DNA of 64,000 bases from Unio delphinus (taxonomy: Eukaryota; Mollusca; Bivalvia; Unionida; Unionidae), in assembly GCA_029339505.1 (NCBI GenBank), contig JAQISU010000123.1:2447001-2511000 (forward strand), written 5' to 3'. Shown here in pieces: positions 1-11,892 of the stretch. The notes under the pieces are model-generated. The model saw only the letters and a list, made by a program, of their open reading frames with translations. It ran no database searches and had not been told where the DNA came from. Positions within the stretch are counted from its first letter, which is position 1; every line of letters starts with the position of its first letter. The position numbers and the translations under genes are program-made.

Positions 1-443
1 AAAGTGCCCTTTATATTTTCATATAACTATTGATATAAAGTGCCCTTTATATTTTCATATAACTATAAGTATAAAGTGCCCTTTATATTTTCATATAACT
101 ATAAGTATAAAGTGCCCTTTATATTTTCATATAACTATTGATATAAAGTGCCCTTTATATTTTCATATAACTATAGGTATAAAGTGCCCTTTATATTTTC
201 ATATAACTATAAGTATAAAGTGCCCTTTATATTTTCATATAACTATAGGTATAAAGTGCCCTTTATATTTTCATATAACTATAAGTATAAAGTGCCCTTT
301 ATATTTTCATATAACTATAGGTATAAAGTGCCCTTTATATTTTCATATAACTATAGGTATAAGTGCCCTTTATATTTTCATATAACTATAGATATAAAGT
401 GCCCTTTATATTTTCATATAACTATTGATATAAAGTGCCCTTT
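1..443. repeat. 36-bp tandem array (about 12 units)
   Basis: Head-to-tail copies of a 36-bp unit beginning AAAGTGCCCTTTATATTTTC. Units differ mainly near their 3' end (TTGATAT, AAGTAT, AGGTAT). The array runs in from before the window and ends where the unit decays at about 443. Because 36 is divisible by three, it creates a false open frame (148-501) with a repeated FIFSYNY peptide. Confidence 0.97.
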
Positions 444-1423
444 CTTTGTATATAATTCCAAAGGTATCAAGAACACTTTCCTTTTACAATCCATTGTATA
501 AGTATGGCAGTACATCTTGTCATATTTTGCAAAAGTTTATAAAATACCAGGGGTTTTTTTTCTTTCTTTTTTACATCTGATGATATGGATGAAATTTCTA
601 TCACAAAGTGATGTATGCTAACTGGGCTGTCCCCATTAACCCAGAATCATTACACATATATTGCTTCCACATCTTGTCACCCTCTATACATACCATAACC
701 TTATTTATTAGAAATTAGCAGCTTAGGTAACTAAGGTCCAATTTATCTTTCACATAGACATTAAAATAAACAAATATGCTCTTCAAAATCAGGTGTCCCC
801 ACTGATTCAGTTCCCTCCTACTATCAGGAGAGATATATTGCTGTAAGTGGTGATTATTTGGTTGCAGACAGAAGACTTAAATCAAAAGTCGCTTTGCTAT
901 GAAATAGAATGGCAGACCCTATGGACCCCCTGCTAGTTGTGTAATATTTTTCACACTTAGCAACACTCCAGCTTGTCTGCCTGAGGCTACTCAGGTTATT
1001 GGTGTACATTTCTGGGTACACAGTGGTATTTGAAACAGAATTAGTAGAAGTGAGAAATGACTGATCCACAGCACCTGGATTCTCACCTAAATCCATATGA
1101 TGTAAACACCCCACCCCTACATGACTTGCACAAACTTAAACAGAAAACTAAAAAAAGTGACATCACTTAAAAAAGTGATACTTTCTCCTCACCATATCTA
1201 TGCTTTCATAAAAAAGTATCAGGGGTTTAAGAAAGTAAAAGAGAAATATATCTACTATGGTATCATTAACATGTGAAATGTATTAATTACAGGAATGTTA
1301 AAAATGCAAATTTCAGAAATGAAGTAAATATTGAAATGATTTAGTGGATCCAAAGTTGCACAACTGACTAAAGTTAACCTAAAAAATAGATATGGCTGAA
1401 GTGGAGTTTTTGTCACTGTTTAA
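444..1423. other. AT-rich stretch, nothing recognised
   Basis: No coding frame, TE end or RNA gene could be supported. The open frame on the minus strand at 854-1114 has no recognisable domain and no convincing splice context. Confidence 0.5.
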
Positions 1424-1868
1424 GCAAGTAACTATTAATTACAACATTATTGAAGTAATCATTTGATGCAACAGCATATGTACAAAATTATTAATTGCAT
1501 CACTATGCAAGTAACTATTCATTGTCATACTGACTATGCAATTAAATAATTAATACAACAATGTTTATGCATGTAACCATTCTATGCAACATTGTTTATG
1601 CATGTAACCATTCTATGCAACATTGTTTATGCATGTAACCATTCTATGCAACAGTCTTTATGCATGTAACCATTCTATGCAACATTGTTTATGCATGTAA
1701 CCATTCTATGCAACATTGTTTATGCATGTAACCATTCTATGCAACAGTCTTTATGCATGTAACCATTCTATGCAACAATGTTTATGCATGTAACCATTCT
1801 ATGCAACATTGTTTATGCATGTAACCATTCTATGCAACACTGTATGCAAGTAACTATTCAAAGCAACA
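1424..1868. repeat. 31-bp tandem array with degenerate left flank
   Basis: About nine near-identical 31-bp units between 1556 and 1845, each containing TTTATGCATGTAACCATTC followed by TATGCAACA. The flank from 1424 holds diverged relatives (GCAAGTAACTATTAATTACA), as does the right edge to 1868. This gives a homogenised core with older edges. Confidence 0.95.
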
Positions 1869-1880
1869 CTTTGTAACTAT

Positions 1881-1982
1881 ACCACTCCGGTGGCAGAAGT
1901 GGGAGGTAGTGGATTTGATCCCTGGCCAAGTCATACCAAAGACTTAAACAGATCTTAACCACTAGGTTACCAGAGCAGTTTA
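1881..1982. repeat. Chimeric SINE-A fragment (two heads facing each other)
   Basis: The left part reads as the plus-strand tRNA-like head of SINE family A (GGCAGAAGTGGGAGG, then a B-box-like TGATCCCTGG and AAGTCATACCAAAGACTT). The right part (TTAACCACTAGGTTACCAGA) is the same head on the minus strand. Two SINE fragments in opposite orientation are fused. Confidence 0.7.
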
Positions 1983-2547
1983 AAGTCATTAGTAACAATG
2001 GTAAATATTTCATGATGAAACCACAACAGATTTTGAAATAGAATACAGCTGTCAATATAAGAAGGATGAACACTACGCAAGTAACAAATCCAGTAAACTA
2101 GAGACCTCTCGTAAAATATGCTATGTTCACACAAGCAAAATAACTTAACTAGATTTGCATTTTTTTTCCTCAGATTTAAATAACACTTTTGCCAATGATT
2201 AGTAAAGCCTCTTAAAATTAAATTTACATAGTACATATTGATCAGGGGCAGAAAAATCAAAAGTCAGGTAACCATGTGACTAAAACTCAATGTCCATCAG
2301 GACATATATCTTTTGAAAGCAATAACTGAAAACTGAAATGTTTACCTTTATTTAAATCAAAAGAATGAGCCGCTACACTGAATGATAGATACAAATTTAT
2401 ACTTTGGATTAACCTTTTCATAAAATTTGCTAGAAATCCAAAGCAAAATGTTAAGTGATTGAGTAATAATCTGATTTACAATGGATTTTTCTGGGTCACC
2501 TCATTTATAGCCATGATGTCTACACGGTTTCCATGCTCTTTTTACTC

Positions 2548-2561
2548 TGTGTGTGTGTGTG

Positions 2562-2594
<33 letters not shown>
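2548..2594. repeat. (TG)n microsatellite
   Basis: A run of TG dinucleotides with one GCA interruption. Confidence 0.97.
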
Positions 2595-2596
<2 letters not shown>

Positions 2597-3145
2597 AGGT
2601 CTCTACATAATGCAAATCAAATAAGACATTCTATGAAAACCTCTTATACATGTAGTACATGTATCCCCTTGAATGAGTGCAATGTGTATCACCCTATCAC
2701 ATCCTATTTGTTTTCTTTTCTTTTTAACAATGTGGGCAGTCTATGATGTTTGCCAAAGTATGAGCACTGTCAATAGAAACAGTCTGTTGGTGCTTCTAAT
2801 GTTCTCCAAGATCAAATGACTTTCTGTGGAAGATGAGAAGGTTTTGTTTATGTTTCAGCACATGGCAATGGTAGAAAAAGAGCAAGAAAAGCAAACCATT
2901 TTACCCCCTAAAAGCTTAATGGAGCTGAGAACAGACTTTTAAGATAGCAAGGCAACAGGTGCTTTCATAAGCTGCTTTATGACCCTGTCTTGCTAATATT
3001 AATGGTTAAAGACAAATAATTACATAGCCATTGTCCATAATGTTAATGTGAGACTACTGGTAATACAAATTTCAGAAAGAAAATCCAAAAATTGATTTGT
3101 ACATATCTATTGAGCTGGGTTAGCCCAGTACTTTGAGTGCTAAAC

Positions 3146-3149
<4 letters not shown>

Positions 3150-3207
<58 letters not shown>
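3150..3207. repeat. (TA)n microsatellite, 29 repeats
   Basis: Uninterrupted TA dinucleotides over 58 bp, which can extrude a cruciform. The minus-strand open frame across it (YIYIYI) is an artefact. Confidence 0.97.
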
Positions 3208-3208
<1 letters not shown>

Positions 3209-3292
3209 TGATCATAAAAAAATAATATGTACATACCCTAATTTTAAAAACAGTGCAACAGGAAACATTTTTTCTATGGAGCTATGTGTAAG

Positions 3293-3570
3293 TGATTGGG
3301 AATTTTAACATAACTTTAACAATTTTTAAGTCATATTGCTACGACGTCTGCTGTGAGGCAGTTTATAGTGATGTCTAGCACTGTGTTATCAGGCCACAGA
3401 CATGTTGTAGCATGATATCCCACCGTTTCACATTATCCTGATACCAGGCCGACCAGTCCTAACCCTAGCCTCTTAATGCTGAATGCTAAGCGAGGCAGCT
3501 GTTAGTACCATTTTTTGTAAGTCTTTGGTATGACTTGGCCAGGGGCTCAAACCCATGACCTCCAGCTTAA
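3293..3570 (-). mobile_element. SINE family A copy, minus strand, head truncated
   Basis: Shares the family A body: GGCAGTTTATAGTGATGTCTAGC, CACATTATCCTGA, GGCAGCTGTTAGTACC and CTTTGGTATGACT, read on the minus strand. The tRNA-like head is damaged (GGGGCTCAAACCCATGACCTCC) and then breaks into an A-rich tract. Non-autonomous and no longer complete. Confidence 0.85.
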
Positions 3571-3838
3571 AAAAAAATTTAAAATATGTAGATATGCTAA
3601 GTTTAAAAAACAGTGCAATAAGAAACATTTTTTTATATTTTTTATATGGAGCAATAACAAGTTGTGACAAAAAGAATAATCTGATACACTGAATTTATTA
3701 AACGTAAATGTATCATTTTCACTTTCAGTTCACTTAACAGCTGCTTTAATATTCACGTCATTCCTTCAATTTTTATTCATTGGTTTCCTCTATTATTAAT
3801 TTGTTTCAAACACTCTTTATCTTCTTCTTTTATAACTA

Positions 3839-3958
3839 CAGTAGAACCTGTCTTGAAAGACCACCTCTTCTGCCAAAAAATAATGGTCTCTCAAGACAAG
3901 TGGACTCTCAAAGCAGGTGGTCTCCCATAGCAATGGTCTCTCAGGACATGTTTTGCTG
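3839..3958. mobile_element. Short MITE with mariner-like ends, TA-flanked
   Basis: Begins CAGTAGAACCTGTCTTGA and ends TCAGGACATGTTTTGCTG, which are imperfect inverted repeats. It is flanked on both sides by TA (3837-3838 and 3959-3960), as expected for Tc1/mariner-type insertion. At 120 bp it carries no transposase. Overlapping open frames on both strands are artefacts of the inverted repeat. The superfamily is inferred from the TA flank and end sequence. Confidence 0.75.
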
Positions 3959-4112
3959 TATATACTATCAAAGCTGGTCAAAATACTATGGTTGAATATA
4001 TGACATTTATGCAAAATAAGGTCAATGTGAGCAACTTTTCTGTACCTTCCAATGGCCAGTCTATTTATTTTCTAGCTCAGGCATGTCCAATGGCAATACA
4101 GTCCCTGTATAC

Positions 4113-4958
4113 TGTTATGTCTATTGGATTTAAATTATTTATTTTTTAATTGTTAAATCCAAATATGTCATTTAGGGTTTAATATTCATTAATTGGGAGA
4201 TTTTTCTGGAAAATTCAGGCTGACCTAGACTCTAGCTGTAAACACAGGTTGACCTTGGCTTGTTGACCTAATTCCTGACCCTGCTTTAGACATTGTCAAC
4301 AAGCTTCTAAAACTATTGGTTAATTTCAAGGACAACTTTTTATTTTTAGTTCTTGGGGGTAGGAAATATCAAGATCTTTCTTTGAGTACGTGATTTAGTG
4401 AAGGCAGCCTCTTTCTGTGACCTTCCATGAACTTCCATAAAATCATGCGATCACTTGTTTACTTAAGAAAAACAGTTATATAAATTGTTGTTTGGGATAG
4501 AACAGTTCAGTAGAATCTGGGCTTTTATAAAGTTAATAGTTGTGTTTTTATGTTTGAGTGTTAATTTTAATTACCTTGTACTGGACATTGTGTCAATTCA
4601 TTGAAGCAAGAGGATTTATTTATCTATTTGGAGAAGAAAACATGTGTTCATAATTTCATTTAGATGATTATAAAACAAGAACTGCATCACGTGACATCGT
4701 CAGCCATTTTGGATTACATCGTCAAGATTCGAACCTGGAACTATTAGAACATTTATTTATCAGGACTCTTGCAATTCCATTAGTGAATTATTTTGTGAAT
4801 TCTTTATTGGATTAATGTTGGATTTGATTCTCTAAAACTGTAAGTTTATTTATTTTATGAAAAAAATTGTACTTAATAAATTCTTTGTTCAAGTTATACA
4901 AGCTTGTTAGTTTTCACTCTTTCTGTGTTGCTGCTTATTCGAGCCTAAGCACGTAACA
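4113..4958 (+). mobile_element. Solo LTR, 846 bp, with 4-bp ATAC target duplication
   Basis: Starts TGTTATGTC and ends CACGTAACA, giving perfect TGTTA/TAACA termini. It is flanked by ATAC on both sides (4109-4112 and 4959-4962). Inside, a TATA box (TATAAAA, 4669-4675) lies upstream of a polyadenylation signal (AATAAA, 4875-4880) and a T/GT-rich stretch, the expected U3-R-U5 order on the plus strand. No internal region, PBS or PPT adjoins it, so it most likely formed by LTR-LTR recombination. The 4-bp duplication fits Ty3/gypsy-type integration. Confidence 0.85.
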
Positions 4959-4962
4959 ATAC

Positions 4963-5440
4963 CCATAACTTCTCTTGAACTACGTTTTATTTTTATAAAA
5001 CCAAAATGCATATCCCATTGGTACCACAGTATCCAACCACAAAGGGTTACATAATTGGTGTGTTATTTTTGGTGGCTTTTCTGAATGATGATATGTTTTG
5101 TACATCTATATGTTGTACCCAACTTTGTCCAATATCATTGTGGATTAAATATTTAGATCATTATCAATGGAGATAACCATGTTTACTTGAATCTGAGTCA
5201 GGACAGTAAGTATTTCACTTGAAAACTCCTAAACTTGTTGACAACTTTGATTTTTTTATAAAGGAGACTGACCTACATCCTGGTTCTATTATTGTGTCTT
5301 ATATTATAATGTTTACCTGAAAATTATTTATTCTTGCATTATCATCTTAAGCTTAGTTCTGCGTTCTGTTCAGTTTTTATTTTGGGTGGATTTCCTTATA
5401 AAAGTTGATGAAATTTTGTTTGTTGTTTTTTTTTTTTTTA
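4963..5440. other. AT-rich stretch, nothing recognised
   Basis: No coding frame or repeat end was identified. Confidence 0.45.
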
Positions 5441-5553
5441 CATCTGATGCAGCTGTAAGTACCATTTTTGTAATATGATTCAACTGGGGATCGAACCCAC
5501 ATCCTCCTGAATCCATGGTGGATGCTCTAACCACTAGGACACTGGAGCAGTTT
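5441..5553 (-). mobile_element. SINE family A head fragment, minus strand
   Basis: Contains AGCTGTAAGTACCATTTTTG, the B-box complement GGGGATCGAACCCACA, and the A-box region GCTCTAACCACTAGG. Only the tRNA-like head and start of the body remain. Confidence 0.85.
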
Positions 5554-6065
5554 CACTGGATTTAACGAGTACTCAATATTCTCTGACTAAAACTTTAATT
5601 TGGAATTATAATGAATTCAGAGAAGAACATTATTATTGTGAAAGATCAAAAGACTGTTAGCATATCACCACAATCCAGGACATTGACATATTAGTATATT
5701 TGAGACTAGAGGTAGATCAACACAGTCAGAATTGAAATTGATTTGGAACATCACAGGAATTCAAGTGAAACTTCATACATATGGATTTTTAGGATTATTT
5801 AGGATTTAATTTACAATACTATAAGTGAAGACATTATTTGTTGAATTTTACAAATATTGTTGGCTTTGAATCATTTCTCCACTTAGTTTAAGACCATAGT
5901 TGTAACAGGTGTAATAAAAGCATTAGAGGTTGCACTTCTTGAGCAGTACACCTGCACTACCATACTCTGAATCATTATCTATGAATACATGTATGTATGA
6001 TAAAATAAGGTAATATTTATTTATACCTAGCATAATTAAAACTGAAATTAAACAAAAGCTCTTTC
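5554..6065. other. AT-rich stretch, nothing recognised
   Basis: No feature supported between the SINE fragment and the inverted duplication. Confidence 0.45.
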
Positions 6066-6527
6066 AGGGTGCAGGCACATATTACATACAAGGGGCTATG
6101 TGAAATATTTTAAGAAGGAGTTTTTACTGTATTTGCATCTTTGCATTTTGAAAGTGACGAGTTTTTTTGTATATGACTACTATAATTACTTTCTTGTGTA
6201 TCTAAGGTGTGCTCTTGTTTGGAACCTTCCTTGACTATATGTAGACTGAGATATTCCATTAGACTATTATCATCAATGCTTCAGTTAAAAAAGTATATAG
6301 TATCTTGTTTGGAACCTTCCTTGACTATATGTAGACTGAGATATTCCATTAGACTATTATCATCAATGCCTCAGTTAAAAAAGTATATAGTATCTTATTT
6401 GGAACCTTCCTGGACTATATGTAAACTGAAATATCCCATTAGACTATCTCATCGTCAATGCCTCAGTTAAAAAAGTATAATATCTTATCTGGAACCTTCC
6501 TGGACTATATATGTAGACTGCATTTCT
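6066..6527 (+). repeat. Copy A of an inverted duplication, with 90-bp array (about 3.5 units)
   Basis: A unique flank (6066-6206, starting AGGGTGCAGGCACATATTAC) leads into about 3.5 copies of a 90-bp unit (GGAACCTTCCTTGACTATAT ... CAGTTAAAAAAGTATATAG). The whole arrangement recurs as reverse complement at 11893-12850, where the array has about nine units. The last units here have diverged. The 30-codon period makes a false frame at 6207-6470. Confidence 0.93.
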
Positions 6528-6954
6528 GACAAGCTAGACCACATTGGATGAATGTAAAGTTTAATAGCAATCATACAAGTAACTAAGTTGGAGTAACAAT
6601 AACAAACTTTTGGTAAGGGCCAATGACAACAGATCATCACATAAGCTCTTCTGGTCAATGACCAGTACAGTTAATAAAAACTTCATCACTGTTGACATGG
6701 TTAAATTTCAATACTTTACCTATGTTACCATTGTCCTTCATAACCTTGATACTTTGTTAAGTCAGAAATTCAAAAGAAACACCCTTGCCAATGTCTATTA
6801 CCACATTTAAATCAAAGTAAACTGAAGATATCACATATTTCCAAAACTATTGTTTACAATTTTTGTACCATTTACTAAACTGATATTTTCTTGAAATCTA
6901 AACATTCATTAGATAAATGATGCTTAATAGTTTAAATGAACTTCATAGACTTAG
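6528..6954. other. AT-rich stretch, nothing recognised
   Basis: No feature supported. The open frame at 6610-6810 shows no domain. Confidence 0.45.
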
Positions 6955-7592
6955 CAATCCCAGTAAGTCTCTCTAAAAAAATGTCCTCAGTCTTTCTAAA
7001 AAGCATGCCTCTAGCAAATCTTTTAAAAAGGAATGTATCCAGTGAGTCTTTCTAATAACGATGTACCCAGTGGGTCTTTCTAAAAACGATGTATCCATTG
7101 GGTCTTTAAAAAAAAATCTTAGTTCAATGAGTCTGTCTAAAATCAATGTATCCATTGGGTCTTTCTAAAACAAACTGTGTCCAGTGAGTCTTTCTTAAAA
7201 CAACGTATCCAGCGGGTCTTTCTAAAAACTGTATCCAGTAAGTCTTTCAAAAAGAAATGTCTTCAGTGTTTCTAAAAAGTATGCCTCACGCAAACCTTTC
7301 TAAAAAGTATGTAACCAGTGAGTCTTTCTAAAAACCATGTATCCAGTGGGTCTTTCTAAAAAATAATGAATCCAGTGAGTCTTTCTAAAAAGAATGCCCA
7401 AAATCTTCTAAAACATATGCCACCTGAGAATCATTTTAAAAATAATGCACCCAGCAATTCTGTCTAAAACTTGTACACCCAGCAAATCTTTCTAAAAAGT
7501 ATAGCTCCAACGAATCTTTTAAAGAGGGATACCCACAACAAATCTTTATAAAAATTGTGCCCCAAGCAAATCTTTCTAAAAAGTAAGCCCCC
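6955..7592. repeat. Degenerate ~30-bp tandem array
   Basis: About twenty imperfect units of the form CCAGTGAGTCTTTCTAAAAA followed by a variable RATGTAT-like tail. The right half drifts to CCAGCAAATCTTTCTAAAAA. Many indels and substitutions indicate an old array. Minus-strand frames at 6973-7155 and 7436-7618 are repeat translations. Confidence 0.9.
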
Positions 7593-9224
7593 CAATTAAA
7601 AAAAATAAATAAAAACAAGTTCTCTGCGACTTAATTGTTAATTTGTTTACTATGATTCTCTACTTTTCTTATAGTTTTCCCCCATTTTACATGACCTTTA
7701 TTTACTGCATGTATTTTGTGAAAATTGTATGCTTAGCATATATAACTTTTTCCACAGTTCTCTATTCATACAATGTACTGAATGGAACAGTTTTATCAGC
7801 ACATATGTTTGTCTATAATATTCAAAAGAACCTAACAACACTTTTGAAAGTTTTTATTGTCACTTAAAACATTGTCAGATTTATCAGTTATGTTTAACAC
7901 TGATAATCTCAACTTGTTCCTCCCAGCCTTGTGGTTTTTTCTACACTTTATTTTTTTAACCTTAAAGCAGGAATTCATAAAGAAATACCTGTCATTACAC
8001 ATAGTTTTAGCACTCACCTTTTCAACTTGACCTTTAGGAGCTGAGCTAGACATCAAGTTGTCATATCCACAGTGGCTCAGGGAATGGTGTTGGCCCTGCA
8101 CTATACATGTATTTTTTTGGAGCTATGTCAACAGTAGGGGACCTTTCCATAGATTTGAATCCTTCCAGTTAGGATTCTGATTGTAAACAATCTCTGACCC
8201 CCTGACCCCAGGCTCCGTAAATCATCTTCCAATCAGACTGATAAGCTATAGTTCCATGGAGCTAGTTACCACAGTATGTGAGGATGGATGGACTCCTGGC
8301 TTTAGAGGCTGACAGATTGGAAGGGGGAGGGGAGGGGTATCAGGATTCAGAAGCTAGAAGACCTTTAATAGCTGATAAGGATTATCTCTACCTGATAAGG
8401 AACATATTAAGGTATTTAAGTCTGTCACAAAGCTTGCAGGAGGGTTACTGTGAATAATGCAATTCAATTACTGTAACAGCTTTAATTGGTATATCCACCA
8501 CCCTGTTGAAGGTTTTGTAAATGTTCTGTCACCTTTTGCAAAATTAGCTGGTATTCAGATTCTTTCTCATGGGAAAAATTCACAAGTTTAGGGATTAAAT
8601 ATCCGACAGATAATCTGCAAATGGTCTTTCCAAGCAATAAAATAATGTGATGCTAAAACCCAATGTAAGTGTTGACCATTTTCACTCACTATTTAACATT
8701 TTAAATTAAAAAGTGTTCATACTGATTCAAACCAACCTAAAATCATACTACTTGCAACTTCAGTTTTTCTTTGTTAATACATGTACATGTACATCCAACT
8801 TTCCTCAGAAAAATAAATACCATGTACTCAATATCACTGCTGTCAATAAATTTGAAAAGTCCAAACATACAGTTCTAGATTACCCATTAAGCACGCCAAG
8901 CACACGCGTAGGACAACAGGGGTACCAGAAAAAAATTATAATTATGTGTTCATAATAAAACTGAATAAATTATATATGAACATTGTAACATTGGTATTTT
9001 CCCACCATTTTATCTTTCAATATTTTTTATTTATTTTTAATTTCACATTTTGAAGGATGGGGAGGGGCACCATAATATTTTCAGTGCTTAGGTAACGAAG
9101 GTTTTAATGCAGCACTGCATGCATATAACAAATAATTTATACACGATAATTTTATTATCACACACTGAAACTTACTAAGCAATAAATGTAATGTAATAAA
9201 AAGTATGCAATAAATGTAATATTC
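7593..9224. other. Mostly unique DNA with one weak exon candidate
   Basis: No recognised gene. On the minus strand around 8013-8122 a short open stretch ends at a consensus-like donor (AAG followed by GTGAGT). The upstream acceptor is weak and the peptide (ending APKGQVEK) matches no family I know. A G-rich tract (GGGGGAGGGGAGGGG) lies near 8321-8336. Confidence 0.3.
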
Positions 9225-9400
9225 TACCTTATAAACTGAGTCCAACTGTGAACAAGATAGACCCTTATCTGCCACCAGATAAATATGCCATCAGAACAGG
9301 ATCTTTGCTGTTTGTTCTAATGATTTTACCCCAAAGAAACTACACAGACCCTGATCTGCCAGCATAGGTGATAGGTCTGTGTGTCTATACAGTTTAGTGT
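9225..9400. mobile_element. Inverted-repeat MITE (TACC family), degraded copy
   Basis: Shows the family's internal signature, CCCTTATCTGCCA near the left and ACAGACCCTGATCTGCCAGC near the right, with AACTG-type sequences near the ends. The termini are no longer clear, so the boundaries are approximate. Four better copies are at 10066, 11634, 28899 and 45195. Confidence 0.6.
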
Positions 9401-10065
9401 GCATCATGCAGTACACACTGCTACACTGTTCTGACAAAACCTAATTCAAGAAAACATTAATCCCACAAAGTACTTCTTTTAAATATATTCCCAGAAAGTT
9501 TGAGCTAATTTTGGACATTAAGAACTATTAAATCTATTGTGTACATCTCTTCGATAAGCTTTTATGAGTTTTTAACAGACATCTTAATACAATTTCATTA
9601 CCTACAATAGATGCATTGTTACAAATGAACAAGGATGCCAAAGAGTAACGACCAATACACAGATTTATCCAATTCAAGCTGAATCAAGTCTCTTTTCTAC
9701 CTGGTGGTTGGTGGAACTTTTTCTATATATTTTTAGCACATATAGCAGAATGAGTGTTTTCATAACTTCTGTTCAATTTCAGATACAACAATTACTGGCA
9801 AGTTTCCATTTGAAATGCAGATGTCTACCTGGCTATCCCTTTTAAAGGAATGAGTGATATGTGATAGTAGTTTCCAACATACCCCTGGTCCCATATGCTG
9901 AGACATGGCAATCAATGAGATAGATCTACAGTACCGAAAGCCTTGCACCTTAACCCCTAAGCAACTGCTCAAATGTACTGGAAGAGTGGTTACAAATTTT
10001 ATCAAATCTTTTGGGATAAATAAGCAATTTCTGGTGGAATTAGAGCCTTTAGCTCCAATCAGTAA
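9401..10065. other. AT-rich stretch, nothing recognised
   Basis: The 81-codon minus-strand frame at 9760-10005 has no recognisable domain. Confidence 0.4.
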
Positions 10066-10274
10066 TCATTTATAAGTTGATATAAAACTGCAAACAAAAA
10101 AGATCCTGATCTGACATAGTATAATATGCCTGCAGACCAGGGTCTATGCTGCTTCTTCTGCTCATTACCACTAATGAACCCCACAAACCCAGATGTGCTG
10201 CCACATTATGAAAGCAGATCTGAGTCTATGCAAATCGCAGTTGGTCTCAACTTATAAGCAAATACATACGGTAA
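10066..10274. mobile_element. Inverted-repeat MITE (TACC family)
   Basis: The left end has TTATAAGTTGATATAAAACTG. The interior has AGATCCTGATCTGAC and AGCAGATCTGAGTC in inverted relation. The right end reads ATACATACGGTAA, whose complement resembles the TACCGTATATGCTCA terminus of the copy at 28899. It has no coding capacity. Confidence 0.75.
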
Positions 10275-11074
10275 TTTTCCTTGCTGCTCCAAATGTAGGT
10301 TTCCACACTACTTCTGCAAAATCCATGTTAGTTATATTTGTTACTGACAAGTAAATACAATTAATTTATCTCAATTTCAGGATCATGGCCATGGAATATT
10401 ATCAAATCATTGTCATGAAACAAAACTTCAAGGTGTCAGTTTTTGTAAATCATTTACTACAAAGCTCAAAATAATGTGATATGCATTTCATTTATTACTT
10501 TTCAACTTTGTATAACCTGTTACCTCAGTGTGCTAAAAGCACAATGAAATCTGGGACACACTGGGTATAAAATGACATGGTTACAACTTCTTTGGCTTCT
10601 TCAATTATCAAAAAAAATGCCAAGAACAATGCTAACATAGAAATTGATGAAGTCTCTCTGACTATCAGTGTCAAAATTACAATTGGGACTCAATAAATGA
10701 GGAACTGACTATCCTTAAACTGGGCAAATAGCTTTCTACATAATTTCCCTTACAAGGGACAACCACTTAAAAAATGTAACATTAGAAATAACACAACAAC
10801 TTATACATATTTTCATGCATTTGGATTGCTTGAACCATTTAGAACAAACAAGACAGCCCTTACTTAAAGTGCATTTCACAACAGCAGAGCTGGGTCCAAG
10901 TTGTCTGTAGCTGGCCCTAACCTAAAAGTGAGCAAGTAACAATGTCATTGTTTTTCAAAACATAAATATTCAAACAATACAGCAGTGATCATTCTTAAAG
11001 ATGGCAAAATTACATTTTCAGACTGGCCATCAGTATTCAAAATCTTACAACTTTTGACAAATAAGATGTGATGT
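10275..11074. other. AT-rich stretch, nothing recognised
   Basis: No feature supported. Confidence 0.45.
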
Positions 11075-11388
11075 GATTTGGATTTTTAAGGTAACTTTAA
11101 AAAATTTTCAGTCATGTTGCTACAGTGTCTGCAGTGTGGCAGTTTATAGTGATGTCTAGCACTTGGGGATCATGCTGCAGACATGCATCATCATAATGTC
11201 CCACCCAGTCACATTATCCTGACACCTGAGGCCGACCAGTCCGAGTGCTAACCTCTTAACACTGAATGCCATGCAAGGCAGCTGTTAGTACCATTTTTAT
11301 AAGCCTTTAGTATGACTTGGCCTGGGATCGAACCCACTACCTTCCACTTCCGAGGCAGATGCTCTAAACACCAGGCCACCAGAGAAGT
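11075..11388 (-). mobile_element. SINE family A copy, minus strand, nearly complete
   Basis: Spans the 3' body end (GATTTTTAAGGTAACTTTAA), the conserved body (GTTTATAGTGATGTCTAGCA, CACATTATCCTGACACC), the B-box complement (GGGATCGAACCCAC) and the A-box region (GCTCTAAACACCAGGCC). It is about 315 bp. Pol III transcription would start from the right-hand end on the minus strand. Confidence 0.9.
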
Positions 11389-11633
11389 CATGACAAAAAA
11401 GATTTTGGAATTTTATAGTCAAACAGGTCTCCTCTTCTTTGAATCATTTTCCTTGAAATTTGACAAAACGTAAAGCAAATACAGAAATATTGGTCTTATG
11501 ATCGACACTTTCGTTGAGGCATATTCATACTTCTTCATTTTAAGGAGCAGAAAGGCCAACAAAGTTAAGAATTTTTTAGATTGGCAGTAACATGGTAAGC
11601 TTCAATTAGCATCTACCTAATGCAGTTCAGATC

Positions 11634-11857
11634 AACTTACTATCATCTGTACTCACTTATTAGTTCAACTGCAAAATGCACAGACCCAGATATGCCATCA
11701 CATAATGCACCATCAGATTTGGGTCTGTGCAGTTTGTTAGGAGTAATCAGTTGAACAAACAACATAAACCCTGATCTCCAGACACATTTTGCTACGGCTG
11801 ATCTGCGTCTATGTATTTACAGTTGAACTCTAATTATAAACAAGTACATATAGTAAA
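11634..11857. mobile_element. Inverted-repeat MITE (TACC family)
   Basis: The left end reads TCTGTACTCACTTATTAGTT and the right end AATTATAAACAAGTACATAT, an inverted pair. The interior holds ACAGACCCAGATATGCC and CAGATTTGGGTCTGTGC, themselves an inverted pair, so the copy is largely palindromic. Confidence 0.75.
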
Positions 11858-11892
11858 CAGGAATTTGAACAAAAAAAGTTTCCATTGCAGTG

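Larger units (their letters stand above)
1983..3292. other. AT-rich stretch with two microsatellites
   Basis: Apart from the TG and TA runs listed separately, nothing is recognised. Open frames here are short and overlap the microsatellites. Confidence 0.5.

Noticed and set aside
148..501. 117-codon repetitive protein
   Set aside because: Translation of the 36-bp array; no non-repeat coding sequence beyond a short tail.
7832..8125. Minus-strand coding exon with donor AAG/GTGAGT
   Set aside because: The donor is good, but the acceptor is weak, the peptide is short and unknown, and no neighbouring exon was found.
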